Notes under the pieces: generated by a model
Told to the model about the DNA's origin: nothing
Databases searched by the model: none
What the model saw: the letters and a program-made list of their open reading frames with translations, nothing else
In this document: in pieces, positions 38,768 through 48,560 of the stretch
How the letters are laid out: every line of letters starts with the position of its first letter
Position numbering within the stretch: the first letter of the stretch is position 1
NCBI GenBank assembly: GCA_905215345.1
Contig: CAJMPR010000002.1
Location: 62,001 to 126,000, forward strand
Direction: 5' to 3'
DNA from: an uncultured bacterium
GTDB taxonomy: Bacteria > Bacteroidota > Bacteroidia > Bacteroidales > Bacteroidaceae
Length of the DNA stretch: 64,000 nt
Made by a program: the position numbers and the translations under genes

Positions 38768-40990
38768 ATGAAATTACTGAAATCTTCTTGTCTCCTTGTC
38801 ATTATTTTATCTTTTTCGGCTTGCATTTCCCACACGTCGAATGTTGAAAGTGAATGCTATGCCGATTATGTAAATCCTCTTATCGGTACGGACTTTACGG
38901 GTAATACATATCCCGGTGCACAGGCTCCTTTTGGAATGGTGCAACTTAGTCCGGATAATGGACTGCCGGGATGGGACCGCATCTCCGGTTATTACTATCC
39001 CGATAGTACGATTGCCGGTTTTAGTCACACACATCTTTCCGGTACAGGAGCAGGTGATTTATATGATATATCTTATATGCCTGTCACCTTGCCTTATAAA
39101 GAAGTGGAAGCACCGTTGGGTATTCATTCTTTGTTTTCCCATTCCGAAGAATCGGCAAGTGCCGGATACTATCAGGTTCGATTGAAGGATTATGATATCA
39201 ATGTGGAACTGACTGCTACCGAGCGTTGTGGCATTCAGCGTTATACTTTCCCTGAAGCCGATGCAGCCATTATTCTCAATTTGAGAAAGGCTATGAATTG
39301 GGATTTTACAAATGATACGCATGTCGAGGTAGTAGATTCCGTAACCATTCAGGGGTATCGTTTCTCCGACGGTTGGGCACGCGACCAGCATATTTATTTC
39401 CGTACCCGTTTCTCAAAACCGTTTGCCACTATGCTATTCGATACTGTTGCTATTCAAAAGGACGGTAAGCAGATTGGTACCTCTGCTATTGCGCGCTTTA
39501 ATTTTCATACGGCACAAGGAGAGCAGATATTGGTCAGTACTGCTATTTCCGGTGTAAGTATGGAAGGGGCAGCCCGTAACCTTGCTGTCGAAGTGCCCGA
39601 TGACGACTTTGACAAGTATTTGGCTACTACGAGGAAGAACTGGAATGAACAACTTTCCAAAATAGAAATAAAATGTGGGGACAAGGATGAGAAAGTCAAG
39701 TTCTATACGGCCTTGTATCATTCAATGTTAGCTCCTACTATTTATAGCGATGTGAACGGGGCTTATTATGGCCCTGATAAAAAGGTACACCAAGCTGACG
39801 GGTGGACAAATTACAGCACTTTTTCGTTATGGGATACTTTTCGGGCGGCACATCCGCTTTATACTTACATTGAACCGGCCCGTGTCAATGACATGGTAAA
39901 ATCCTTTCTTGCCTTTTATGAACAGAACGGACGCCTCCCGGTATGGAATTTTCAAGGTAGCGAGACGGATATGATGATAGGGTATCATTCGGTACCGGTT
40001 ATTGTTGATGCTTACTTGAAAGAAGTAGGGGATTTTGATGCCGAAAAGGTATTGGATGCTTGTATTGCAACCGCCAATATTGATACCTATAGAGGTATCG
40101 GTTTTTATAAAAAGTACGGCTATGTACCCTATAATGTAACGGATAATTATAATTCGGAAAACTGGTCGCTCTCTAAGACGCTGGAATATGCCTATGATGA
40201 TTACTGCATAGCCCGTATGGCAGAGAAGATGGGTAAAAAGCAGATTGCCGATGAATTCTACAAGCGTTCACAAAATTACCGGAATGTATATAATCCGCAG
40301 ACTTCTTTTATGCAACCTCGAGATGATAAAGGGAACTTTATCAGTAACTTCTCACCGGACGATTATACACCGCATATTTGTGAAAGCAACGGTTGGCAAT
40401 ATTTCTGGTCTGTACAGCACGATGTGGACGGATTGATTGCGTTGACCGGAGGAAAAGAACGGTTTGCGGAGAAATTGGATAGTATGTTTACTTATAATCC
40501 TTCTGCGGATGATACGTTGCCCATTTTCAGCACGGGGATGATTGGGCAATATGCACACGGCAATGAACCGAGCCATCATGTCATTTACTTGTTCAATGCT
40601 GTGGGGCAGCCCTGGAAAACCCAGAAATATGCGGCAAAAGTGATGCACGAGTTGTACAAAAACGAACCGGCCGGTTTGTGTGGCAATGAAGATTGCGGTC
40701 AGATGTCTGCCTGGTATGTATTTAGTGCTATGGGATTCTATCCGGTGGATCCGATTAGTGGTAAATACGAAATAGGTACTCCGATGTATCCTGAAATGAA
40801 GATGCATTTGGCAAATGGTAAAACATTTGTTATTCAAGCTCCGGCTGTGAGCAAAGAAAACTGTTATATCCGGTCGGTGAAGTTGAATGGAGAGCCTTAT
40901 GATAAAAGTTATATTACCCATGAACAGATTATGCAAGGCAGTGTGCTTGAATTTGAAATGGGGGATAAGCCGGGTAGGGTGTGGTATTAG
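38768..40990 (+). CDS. GH92 family exo-alpha-mannosidase lipoprotein (first of four)
   Basis: A GH92 enzyme of 740 residues that should remove terminal alpha-mannose by a calcium-dependent inverting mechanism. ATG 38768 gives MKLLKSSCLLVIILSFSAC, a lipoprotein signal with lipobox F-S-A-C; a start at 38744 would add eight residues in front of it. The N-terminal beta-sandwich opens YADYVNPLIGTDFTGNTYPGAQAPFGM. The (alpha/alpha)6 domain has FSLWDTFRAAHPLYT. The predicted catalytic acid is Glu539 (ICESNGWQY). The base region is GNEDCGQMSAW, with Asn640 and Asp642 at the positions of Asp642 and Asp644 in Bt3990. It is the first gene of the locus and lies before the ECF sigma gene. Confidence 0.94.
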   Translation: MKLLKSSCLLVIILSFSACISHTSNVESECYADYVNPLIGTDFTGNTYPGAQAPFGMVQLSPDNGLPGWDRISGYYYPDSTIAGFSHTHLSGTGAGDLYDISYMPVTLPYKEVEAPLGIHSLFSHSEESASAGYYQVRLKDYDINVELTATERCGIQRYTFPEADAAIILNLRKAMNWDFTNDTHVEVVDSVTIQGYRFSDGWARDQHIYFRTRFSKPFATMLFDTVAIQKDGKQIGTSAIARFNFHTAQGEQILVSTAISGVSMEGAARNLAVEVPDDDFDKYLATTRKNWNEQLSKIEIKCGDKDEKVKFYTALYHSMLAPTIYSDVNGAYYGPDKKVHQADGWTNYSTFSLWDTFRAAHPLYTYIEPARVNDMVKSFLAFYEQNGRLPVWNFQGSETDMMIGYHSVPVIVDAYLKEVGDFDAEKVLDACIATANIDTYRGIGFYKKYGYVPYNVTDNYNSENWSLSKTLEYAYDDYCIARMAEKMGKKQIADEFYKRSQNYRNVYNPQTSFMQPRDDKGNFISNFSPDDYTPHICESNGWQYFWSVQHDVDGLIALTGGKERFAEKLDSMFTYNPSADDTLPIFSTGMIGQYAHGNEPSHHVIYLFNAVGQPWKTQKYAAKVMHELYKNEPAGLCGNEDCGQMSAWYVFSAMGFYPVDPISGKYEIGTPMYPEMKMHLANGKTFVIQAPAVSKENCYIRSVKLNGEPYDKSYITHEQIMQGSVLEFEMGDKPGRVWY

Positions 40991-41040
40991 GATGAGAAGG
41001 TGATGAGGTGATAGAGTGATAGGACTATAAGGTGATATTT
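40991..41040 (+). repeat. GGTGAT-type short repeats before the ECF sigma gene
   Basis: The gap between GH92 and the sigma gene contains GTGAT three times and related GTGATA/GTGATAG words, spaced 8-15 bases apart. This is probably low-complexity filler of the kind seen after other stops in this window, though it also covers where a sigma-gene promoter would lie. Confidence 0.4.
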
Positions 41041-41057
41041 AGATATATGATGGAATT

Positions 41058-41651
41058 ATGGGTGAGAATTTTGAGGTAACTTATAAACTCCTGTTCCGCA
41101 GATACTACTCCAATCTGCTGTTCTATGCCACGCGTATCGTGGGAGAAGAAGAAGCGGAAGATGTGGTACAAGACGTATTTACGGAATTGTGGCGGCGGCA
41201 AGCAATCGTAGAGGTAGGGGAGCAGATACAAGCGTTTCTCTACCGCGCTGTATATACCCGTGCGCTGAATGTATTGAAACATCGGGATATTCAGAACAGT
41301 TACGAGGCTGTCCTGATGGATATTCATAAACGAAGGGTCGAGTTTTATCAACCTGACAGTAATGATGTGGTCAAACGGATAGAAGACTGTGAACTGAGGC
41401 GACAGCTTACCGAAGCCATTAATGAACTTCCTGATAAATGTAAGACGGTGTTCAAACTCAGTTATCTGCATGACATGAAGAATAAGGATATAGCTGAGGC
41501 AATGGGAATATCCTTGCGTACGGTGGAAGCTCACATGTATAAGGCATTGAAACTTCTGCGGGATAGATTGGGGTATCTGAACCTGATGCTTGCGCTGTTT
41601 TTTCTGGGTAAAGTAAGTGTTTTTATAGAGAACGTTGTTTTATTATCATGA
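41058..41651 (+). CDS. ECF RNA polymerase sigma factor (Bacteroidetes type)
   Basis: A 197-residue extracytoplasmic-function sigma factor. Region 2 (about 8-75) has ARIVGEEEAEDVVQDVFTELWRRQ, and region 4 (about 120-175) has LPDKCKTVFKLSYLHDMKNKDIAEAMGISLRTVEAHMYKALK. It should direct RNA polymerase to the promoters of this locus once freed by its FecR-type anti-sigma partner, whose ATG overlaps its stop by four bases. In Bacteroides this arrangement often controls host-glycan loci through a SusC protein with an STN domain, which is also present here. The target promoter sequence was not recognised. Confidence 0.95.
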   Translation: MGENFEVTYKLLFRRYYSNLLFYATRIVGEEEAEDVVQDVFTELWRRQAIVEVGEQIQAFLYRAVYTRALNVLKHRDIQNSYEAVLMDIHKRRVEFYQPDSNDVVKRIEDCELRRQLTEAINELPDKCKTVFKLSYLHDMKNKDIAEAMGISLRTVEAHMYKALKLLRDRLGYLNLMLALFFLGKVSVFIENVVLLS

Positions 41652-42649
41652 TGAAGGAAAGAATGAATAAGTTGGATGAGGAATTAATCGTTAGATTCTT
41701 GATGGGGCAATGTTCGGAAGACGAGCTTCACAAGGTAAAAGCATGGCTGGATGAGTCAGATGCAAATGCACATGAACTATTCAGAATAGAAGAAATATAT
41801 CATTTGGGAAAACGTAATGAATTCCTGGAAGAACAAAAGATAGAGAAGGCGGAAAGACACTTGTTTAAGAAACTCAATAAGGAAAGAGCAAAACAGCATA
41901 AGACACGGAGAATTTATGGTTGGATGCGCTATGCAGCCATGTTTGTAAGTGTTTTCCTTTTAGGAGGTTTTGCTTACCTTGTTTATCAGGCTAATAATCC
42001 GTCGGAAGCCTTACTGGCTGTTACTACGAAAAATGAGATAAAAGAATTGAAGTTACCTGATGGAACGAAAGTATGGCTGAATAAACATACTACTTTGAAG
42101 TATCCTTATGAATTCTCTGAGAAAAAGCGGCAGGTATATCTGGAAGGTGAGGGTTATTTTGAGGTGATGAAAAATCCGGATAAGCCTTTTATAGTACAAA
42201 GTGAAGCGATGCAGGTCAGGGTACTGGGTACCGTTTTCAATTTCAAGTCTGATAAGGCAAAGATGTCAGCCGTAGCTACTCTCTTAAAAGGAGAAATTGA
42301 AGTAAAAGGCAATCATGAGGAAGGTATGATAATTCTTGCACCGGGACAAAAAGCAGAACTGAACGGTATTACCCGCCGACTGGTTGTGAAACAGGTGGAT
42401 ACCGGTATTGAGAATTGGCACAATAACCAGTTTGTATTCGAAAAAGCGGATATATTTACCATTGCCCGTACACTGGAAAACTCTTATGGCGTGAAAATTA
42501 TCCTGGCACCGGATATGAATATGGACAAGACTTATTCGGGGACATTGAAGAAGAAAGATAATGTGGAGGCTGTGTTGAACCTTATAAAGAATGCCATACC
42601 GATAGAATATAAGATAGTAGGAAACAGTGTATTTGTTTCTTCCAAGTAA
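41648..42649 (+). CDS. FecR family anti-sigma factor
   Basis: A 333-residue inner-membrane regulator. The N-terminal cytoplasmic part (about 1-90) should bind the ECF sigma factor. One membrane helix at about 97-118 (YAAMFVSVFLLGGFAYLVYQ) leads to a periplasmic FecR domain (LPDGTKVWLNKHTTLKYPYEF, VLGTVFNFKSDK) and a C-terminal DUF4974-like domain (FEKADIFTIARTLENSYGVKIILAP), which is an STN-like fold expected to contact the STN domain of SusC. It overlaps the sigma gene (ATGA), so the two products are made together. It is followed after 30 bases by a GH92 gene. Confidence 0.95.
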   Translation: MMKERMNKLDEELIVRFLMGQCSEDELHKVKAWLDESDANAHELFRIEEIYHLGKRNEFLEEQKIEKAERHLFKKLNKERAKQHKTRRIYGWMRYAAMFVSVFLLGGFAYLVYQANNPSEALLAVTTKNEIKELKLPDGTKVWLNKHTTLKYPYEFSEKKRQVYLEGEGYFEVMKNPDKPFIVQSEAMQVRVLGTVFNFKSDKAKMSAVATLLKGEIEVKGNHEEGMIILAPGQKAELNGITRRLVVKQVDTGIENWHNNQFVFEKADIFTIARTLENSYGVKIILAPDMNMDKTYSGTLKKKDNVEAVLNLIKNAIPIEYKIVGNSVFVSSK

Positions 42650-42679
42650 TAAGAAAGTAAACCAACAATATCTAATAGT

Positions 42680-44956
42680 ATGAGAAAATTATTCCTGTTA
42701 ATTTGTCTTTTGAGAGGCATGCTTTGTATGCAAGCCCAAGATTTCACACAATATGTCAGTCCGTTAGTGGGAACATTATCCACTTTCGAACTGTCTACCG
42801 GTAATACTTATCCGGCTATTGCCCGTCCATGGGGCATGAATTTCTGGACACCCCAGACCGGTAAGATGGGAGATGGCTGGCAATATGTATATACTGCCAA
42901 TAAAATACGGGGTTTCAAGCAAACCCATCAACCCAGTCCCTGGATAAATGATTATGGTCAGTTTTCTATAATGCCTGTAGTGGGTAAACCGGAATTCGAT
43001 GAAGAAAAACGTGCCAGTTGGTTCTCTCATAAAGGAGAGGTAGCGTTACCTCATTATTATAAGGTATATCTGGCGGAACATGATGTAGTAACAGAGTTTA
43101 CTCCTACAGACCGTGCGGTTTTGTTTCGTTTCACATTTCCCGAGAACGATCATTCTTATATCGTGGTCGATGCTTTTGACAAAGGTTCGTACATTAAAAT
43201 ACTTCCTGAACAGAACCGGATTATAGGTTATACTACTCGTAATAGTGGAGGAGTGCCCGATAACTTCAAGAACTATTTCGTGATTGAATTCGACAAACCC
43301 TTTACTTATAAGGCTTCCGTAACCAATGGCGTTTTGAAAGAGAATCAGAACGAACAGATGACGGAACATGCCGGAGCTATCATCGGTTTTAAAACCCGTA
43401 AGGGAGAAATCGTGCATGCCCGTGTAGCATCTTCTTTTATCAGCTTCGAGCAGGCCGATAGAAATCTGAAAGAATTGGGTAACGATGGCTTTGAATCGTT
43501 GGTGCAGAAGGGGCAGGATGCCTGGAATAAAGTTTTGGGTAAGATTGAAGTAGAGGGAGGAAGCCTTGACCAATATCGTACATTCTACTCTTGCCTGTAT
43601 CGTTCGGTACTTTTTCCACGTGCTTTTTATGAATTGGATGAGGCAGGAAAGCCTGTTCATTACAGCCCTTATAACGGACAAGTTTTACCTGGATATATGT
43701 ATACCGATACCGGTTTCTGGGATACATTCCGTTGCTTGTTTCCTTTCCTTAACCTGATGTATCCATCCGTAAATAAGCAGATACAGGAAGGTTTGATCAA
43801 TACCTATAAAGAAAGTGGTTTCTTCCCTGAATGGGCAAGTCCAGGACATCGTGGTTGCATGATTGGTAACAATTCTGCTTCCGTGCTTGCCGACGCCTAT
43901 TTAAAAGGAGTTAAAGTAGACGATGTACAGACTCTTTATGAAGGACTACTTCACGGAACCAAAAATGTACACCCCGAAGTTTCTTCTACAGGACGGCAAG
44001 GTTACGAATATTACAATGAGTTAGGTTACGTACCTTACGATGTGAAAATCAATGAGAACGCTGCACGTACCTTGGAATACGCATACGATGACTGGTGTAT
44101 CTATCAAATGGCTAAAGCCTTGAACCGCCCGAAGAAAGAGTTGAAGCTCTTTGCCGGTCGTGCCATGAACTATAAGAATGTGTTCGACAAGGAAAGCAAA
44201 CTGATGCGTGGACGAAATAAAGACGGGCAGTTCCAAGCACCTTTCTCTCCATTGAAATGGGGAGATGCGTTTACCGAAGGAAACAGTTGGCACTATTCCT
44301 GGTCAGTCTTCCATGATCCTCAAGGTTTGATAGACCTGATGGGTGGTAAAGAATCGTTCGTTCAGATGTTGGATTCTGTTTTTATTGTTCCGCCTTTGTT
44401 CGATGACAGTTATTATGGACAGGTTATTCACGAAATACGTGAAATGACAGTGATGAACATGGGGAATTATGCGCATGGCAACCAACCCGTTCAGCACATG
44501 ATTTACCTCTATAATTATGCCGGACAGCCCTGGAAAACACAGTATTGGTTGCGTCAGGTGATGAACCGTATGTATACCTCCGGTCCCGATGGCTATTGTG
44601 GTGATGAGGATAACGGACAGACTTCTGCCTGGTATGTTTTCTCTGCATTAGGTTTCTATCCGGTATGTCCCGGAACGGATGAATATGTACTGGGTGCTCC
44701 TTTGTTTAAGAAAGCTACTTTACACTTTGAAAATGGAAATTCATTGGTGATTGACGCTGCGGGTAATAGTGCGGAGAATATGTATGTTAAATCACTCCGC
44801 CTGAACGGAACCGAGGAAACTAAGAATTACCTGAAACATGGAGATTTGCTGAAGGGAGGTGTCCTGAAATTTGAAATGGACAAAGAACCCAATCTGCAAC
44901 GCGGAACCCAATCGACAGATTATCCGTATTCTTTCTCCAGTGAATTGAAGAAATAA
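42680..44956 (+). CDS. GH92 family exo-alpha-mannosidase (second), periplasmic
   Basis: A 758-residue GH92 enzyme with a cleavable signal peptide (MRKLFLLICLLRGMLCMQAQ), so it is probably periplasmic. It opens TQYVSPLVGTLSTFELSTGNTYPAIARPWGM. The predicted acid is Glu533 (FTEGNSWHY), and the base region GDEDNGQTSAW has Asp642 and Asp644. These numbers match the Glu533, Asp642 and Asp644 that I recall for the alpha-1,2-mannosidase Bt3990. Of the four GH92 proteins here it is the only one with Asp rather than Asn at the first base position. Linkage preference is still inference. It follows the FecR gene closely and ends before a terminator-like hairpin. Confidence 0.95.
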   Translation: MRKLFLLICLLRGMLCMQAQDFTQYVSPLVGTLSTFELSTGNTYPAIARPWGMNFWTPQTGKMGDGWQYVYTANKIRGFKQTHQPSPWINDYGQFSIMPVVGKPEFDEEKRASWFSHKGEVALPHYYKVYLAEHDVVTEFTPTDRAVLFRFTFPENDHSYIVVDAFDKGSYIKILPEQNRIIGYTTRNSGGVPDNFKNYFVIEFDKPFTYKASVTNGVLKENQNEQMTEHAGAIIGFKTRKGEIVHARVASSFISFEQADRNLKELGNDGFESLVQKGQDAWNKVLGKIEVEGGSLDQYRTFYSCLYRSVLFPRAFYELDEAGKPVHYSPYNGQVLPGYMYTDTGFWDTFRCLFPFLNLMYPSVNKQIQEGLINTYKESGFFPEWASPGHRGCMIGNNSASVLADAYLKGVKVDDVQTLYEGLLHGTKNVHPEVSSTGRQGYEYYNELGYVPYDVKINENAARTLEYAYDDWCIYQMAKALNRPKKELKLFAGRAMNYKNVFDKESKLMRGRNKDGQFQAPFSPLKWGDAFTEGNSWHYSWSVFHDPQGLIDLMGGKESFVQMLDSVFIVPPLFDDSYYGQVIHEIREMTVMNMGNYAHGNQPVQHMIYLYNYAGQPWKTQYWLRQVMNRMYTSGPDGYCGDEDNGQTSAWYVFSALGFYPVCPGTDEYVLGAPLFKKATLHFENGNSLVIDAAGNSAENMYVKSLRLNGTEETKNYLKHGDLLKGGVLKFEMDKEPNLQRGTQSTDYPYSFSSELKK

Positions 44957-44979
44957 ACGTTTGAAGTTAATAATGTGTA

Positions 44980-45022
44980 GATGAAAAGGGGAGTAGGAAT
45001 GAAAACTATTCCCTTTTTCATT
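44980..45022 (+). terminator. Hairpin between GH92 and susC
   Basis: GAAAAGGGGAGTAG (44983-44996) pairs with CTATTCCCTTTTTC (45006-45019), with G-T wobble, followed by ATTTAATG. It separates the regulatory/GH92 unit from susC-susD, so the latter probably has its own promoter in the 45023-45149 leader region. Confidence 0.65.
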
Positions 45023-45088
45023 TAATGAAAAAAAATATCATTTTGTAGTAAGTGTATTTTTAAGCCTCGTTGTTTTATATACAACAAG

Positions 45089-45107
45089 CAAGAGAATGTG
45101 TCTCTTG
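45089..45107 (+). promoter_or_regulatory. Leader hairpin of susC
   Basis: CAAGAGA (45089-45095) pairs with TCTCTTG (45101-45107), loop ATGTG. A second small stem, GTTGT/ACAAC, is at 45069-45085. They lie 42-80 bases before the susC ATG, where an ECF-dependent promoter or a leader structure would be expected. No consensus -33/-7 for the primary sigma was seen. Confidence 0.4.
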
Positions 45108-45149
45108 AATAGTTGAATTTAATCAATGTGTAACCTTTAATTTTTGTTT

Positions 45150-48100
45150 ATGAAAGACAATCATGCTTTTCTAAGTTCGACTTTTCTGCGGACTTTATTA
45201 GTTTTGTTGTTCATGGCATTTTCTGTTCAGTGGGTTTCTGCCCAGTTGAATTTGAATGTATCCCGTGCTACATTGGGAACAGTCATCGAACAAATCAAAT
45301 CTCAATCCAAGTATCAATTTTTCTATGACGACAAGCTGGCAACGCTGCCTGTAGAAAATGTGAAGTTGCAAAACGCATCAGTAGAAGATGCATTGAATGT
45401 AATTCTAAAAGGGAAAAACGTTTCGTTTAAGGTAGAAGATAATACTGTTTATCTTTCGGAAAAAACTAAGTCCGATCAGAATGGACAATCACAGGGCAAA
45501 GAACGGAAAGTTACAGGACAAGTAGTAGATGACCTGGGCGAGCCGTTAATCGGTGTAAACGTCTTGATAAAAGGAACCAGTACGGGGTGTATAACTGATA
45601 TTGATGGAAATTATACCCTGACTGTCAGTGAGGCGAATCCGGTGCTTGTGTTTTCTTACATCGGCTGTACTTCGCAGGAAGTTGCGGTGAAGGGGCAAAA
45701 TGCAGTTAATGTGAAGATGCTCCCTGACACCCAGATGATTGATGAAGTGGTGGTAACGGCTTTGGGTATCAAACGTGAAAAGAAAATGCTGGGGTATGCC
45801 GTTCAGGAAGTGAAGAGCGATCAGTTGAATAAGACGGGTGACCCTTCCGTAACAAGCGCTTTGCAAGGTAAAGTAGCCGGGCTGCAAATGAATACCGCCA
45901 GTACAGGGTTGGGTGGTTCCACTAAAATCACGATTCGCGGTAACTCTTCTTTGTCAGATAATAACCAACCGTTGTGGATTATCGACGGAGTTCCATTCAG
46001 TGATACCAACACTTCGGATGCGTCATTCTATGGTGGTGTTGACCGTGGTGGATCAGCGGTAGATATTAACCCGGAAGATATTGAATCTATTTCTGTACTG
46101 AAAGGGCCTAATGCCGCAGCGTTATACGGTTCGCGTGCCGGTAATGGTGTAATTTTGGTAACTACGAAAAAAGGAAGTGAAAAAGAAGGTTTCGGAGTTA
46201 GATATAGTGGTAATATGACTTGGAGTCAGGTGGCTGAAACACTTGACATGCAGGAAAAATATGGGCAAGGAGCTAATGGCGTATACGATAAAACTGCCGG
46301 AAGTAGTTGGGGTGGTGTACTCGATGGTAGTATGGTAGAAGCTTGGAATGGTGAGAAGCGTGCTTACTCGGCACATGGCGATAAGATGAAAGACTTCTTT
46401 AATAACGGTTTTGCTCATACCCATAATGTATCTGTTAGCGGTGTTACTGATAAGTCCCATTTCCGCGCTTCTTTCGGCAGTTCGAACAATAAAGGTCTGT
46501 TCCCTGACGAGAAGCTGAACAAAATCAATCTTGATTTGAATGCGGGAATGGAAATGAATAAGTATCTGTCAATGGATGGTAAGATTTCATTGTCACGTAC
46601 CAAGGCAGAAAACCGTCCTTACTTCGGTTCGTTCGGTATTATCTCCCAGTTGATTGGTATCCCCCAGAACATAGACTTGGCTGATTTGAAACAATATTCT
46701 ACGGATGAGTATGCCCACGTTAACTGGAATGGTCCGGTACCGGGCAGATGGAATCCGTATTATATCCAGCACCAACGTCAGAACAGTGACGAGCGTTGGA
46801 GAGCTTTCGGTTACTATGCAGCGAAGATTAACTTTACGGACTGGTTGCACTTCAGTGCAAAGTATGCCTTCGATTATTACCATACACGTGTACAGGACAC
46901 AAACTTGAGTGACGGTATCAAGATTGCTGTAGACGACATCGTAAATGATGAAATGAACCGTAGTGAAGAGACTTTCTTTGAATCTAATGCTGAGTTTATC
47001 CTGATGGGCGACAACCGCATAGGTGAGAAGTTCCGTATCGGATATACATTGGGCGCGAATTTCATGTATCAGAAGTTTGAAACATTGTCTGCTATGACCG
47101 GTAATATGATTACCAAGAATCAATGGATGCTGAATGCAGCCAAATTGCTGAAGAGCGCCAGCAATACAGGACATGAACGTGCCACTAATTCAGTATTTGC
47201 ATCCGCACAGTTTGCTTATAATGAATATCTGGCATTAGACCTGACAGCCCGTAACGACTGGTCGTCTACACTGCCTTCAAGCAATAATTCATTCTTCTAT
47301 CCGTCTGCCAACCTCAGCTTTGTGATATCAGACTTTATCCGTTCATTGGACAAGTCGTTGCCTTCATGGATTACCTTTGCCAAAGTACGTTTGTCTGCTG
47401 CACAAGTAGGTAAGGACACTGATCCTTATAACTTGTATAACACGATGAACTACATCTATAATAACGGAACATTGGTTCCCGGCAAGTCGGATATCAAACT
47501 GAATGACCAGCTTAAACCGGAAATTTCTTCTTCTTATGAAGCCGGTCTGGATATGAAGTTCCTCAATAACCGTCTGGGTTTCGACTTGACATATTATAAC
47601 AGCCGTACCAAGAACCAAATTATGAAAGTACCTGCTCCGGCTCCCTGGAGTGGCGGACAGATGATTAATTCCGGTTTGATTGTGAACCAGGGCTTCGAGT
47701 TGATGCTCTATTCAACTATCGTGCAGAATAAAGACTTCACTTTCGACATGAACGTAAACTTGTCTAAGAATGTGTCCAAAGTGAAAGAACTGGCCGATGG
47801 CGTGGACTATATGTTCTTCAGCGGTGACTCTTACTTCCCGATAAATGTAGGAACACGTGTGGGACATCGCTTGGGCGAAATTTATGCCAAGTCTTTGTAC
47901 AAGCGTGACGAAAACGGTAATGTGGTCGTTAACTCTAAGGGGCGTCCGATGAAAGTATCCGGTGCGGATGCCTTCCAGTATACCCTCGACCATCCGATAG
48001 GTAATATCGAACCGAAGATGCTGATGTCCGTGGCTCCTTCGTTCAGCTACAAAGGTATTTCCCTTTCTATGCTGTTGGATATGAAGTTTGGCGGTGATAT

Positions 48101-48539
48101 AGTATCTGTATCCGAATCAGTAGCAACCGGCAATGGTCTGGCCAAGCGTACCGAGAACCGTGGTTCGGCTGATAACAACTGGATGATTACTGTCCCCGGA
48201 GCTTATGCTGACGGAACTCCCAATGCTACTCCTATGAGCGCTGAGAAATACTATACCTCGTTAAGCGGTATGGCCGAAGAGTTCGTTTACGATGCCTCTT
48301 ACATCAAGCTCAAGGAAATCGCTTTAGGATATACTTTCCCTAAGTCTATGTTGAGAAAGACACCGCTTAACTCGTTGAATGTATCGTTCGTAGCCCGTAA
48401 TCTGGCATACCTGATGAAACATACTCCGGGCACAAGCCCCGAAGGCGGATATGATACAAGCATGTTCTCGCAGGCTATTGACTACATGGCAGTACCCTAT
48501 ACCCGTACATTCGGTTTTTCCATTAACTTAGGTTTCTAA
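45150..48539 (+). CDS. SusC/RagA family TonB-linked outer membrane transporter with STN domain
   Basis: A 1129-residue outer-membrane barrel that imports glycans together with SusD. ATG 45150 (MKDNHAFLSS) was chosen over TTG 45144. After the signal peptide (to about residue 32) comes an STN domain at about 33-105 (LNVSRATLGTVIEQIKSQSKYQFFYDD), which lets it signal to the FecR anti-sigma. The carboxypeptidase-regulatory-like domain is at about 117-195 (VTGQVVDDLGEPLIGVNV...TDIDGNYTLTV), followed by the plug (VVVTALGIKREKKMLGY) and the barrel, which ends in the typical aromatic FSINLGF. It precedes susD by 21 bases. Confidence 0.96.
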   Translation: MKDNHAFLSSTFLRTLLVLLFMAFSVQWVSAQLNLNVSRATLGTVIEQIKSQSKYQFFYDDKLATLPVENVKLQNASVEDALNVILKGKNVSFKVEDNTVYLSEKTKSDQNGQSQGKERKVTGQVVDDLGEPLIGVNVLIKGTSTGCITDIDGNYTLTVSEANPVLVFSYIGCTSQEVAVKGQNAVNVKMLPDTQMIDEVVVTALGIKREKKMLGYAVQEVKSDQLNKTGDPSVTSALQGKVAGLQMNTASTGLGGSTKITIRGNSSLSDNNQPLWIIDGVPFSDTNTSDASFYGGVDRGGSAVDINPEDIESISVLKGPNAAALYGSRAGNGVILVTTKKGSEKEGFGVRYSGNMTWSQVAETLDMQEKYGQGANGVYDKTAGSSWGGVLDGSMVEAWNGEKRAYSAHGDKMKDFFNNGFAHTHNVSVSGVTDKSHFRASFGSSNNKGLFPDEKLNKINLDLNAGMEMNKYLSMDGKISLSRTKAENRPYFGSFGIISQLIGIPQNIDLADLKQYSTDEYAHVNWNGPVPGRWNPYYIQHQRQNSDERWRAFGYYAAKINFTDWLHFSAKYAFDYYHTRVQDTNLSDGIKIAVDDIVNDEMNRSEETFFESNAEFILMGDNRIGEKFRIGYTLGANFMYQKFETLSAMTGNMITKNQWMLNAAKLLKSASNTGHERATNSVFASAQFAYNEYLALDLTARNDWSSTLPSSNNSFFYPSANLSFVISDFIRSLDKSLPSWITFAKVRLSAAQVGKDTDPYNLYNTMNYIYNNGTLVPGKSDIKLNDQLKPEISSSYEAGLDMKFLNNRLGFDLTYYNSRTKNQIMKVPAPAPWSGGQMINSGLIVNQGFELMLYSTIVQNKDFTFDMNVNLSKNVSKVKELADGVDYMFFSGDSYFPINVGTRVGHRLGEIYAKSLYKRDENGNVVVNSKGRPMKVSGADAFQYTLDHPIGNIEPKMLMSVAPSFSYKGISLSMLLDMKFGGDIVSVSESVATGNGLAKRTENRGSADNNWMITVPGAYADGTPNATPMSAEKYYTSLSGMAEEFVYDASYIKLKEIALGYTFPKSMLRKTPLNSLNVSFVARNLAYLMKHTPGTSPEGGYDTSMFSQAIDYMAVPYTRTFGFSINLGF

Positions 48540-48560
48540 ACACATTAAGCTATAAAAGAT

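Noticed and set aside
38632..38835. N-terminal extension of the HAD phosphatase
   Set aside because: It crosses the divergent intergenic region and the signal-peptide codons of the GH92 gene; the canonical DxD start is at 38631.
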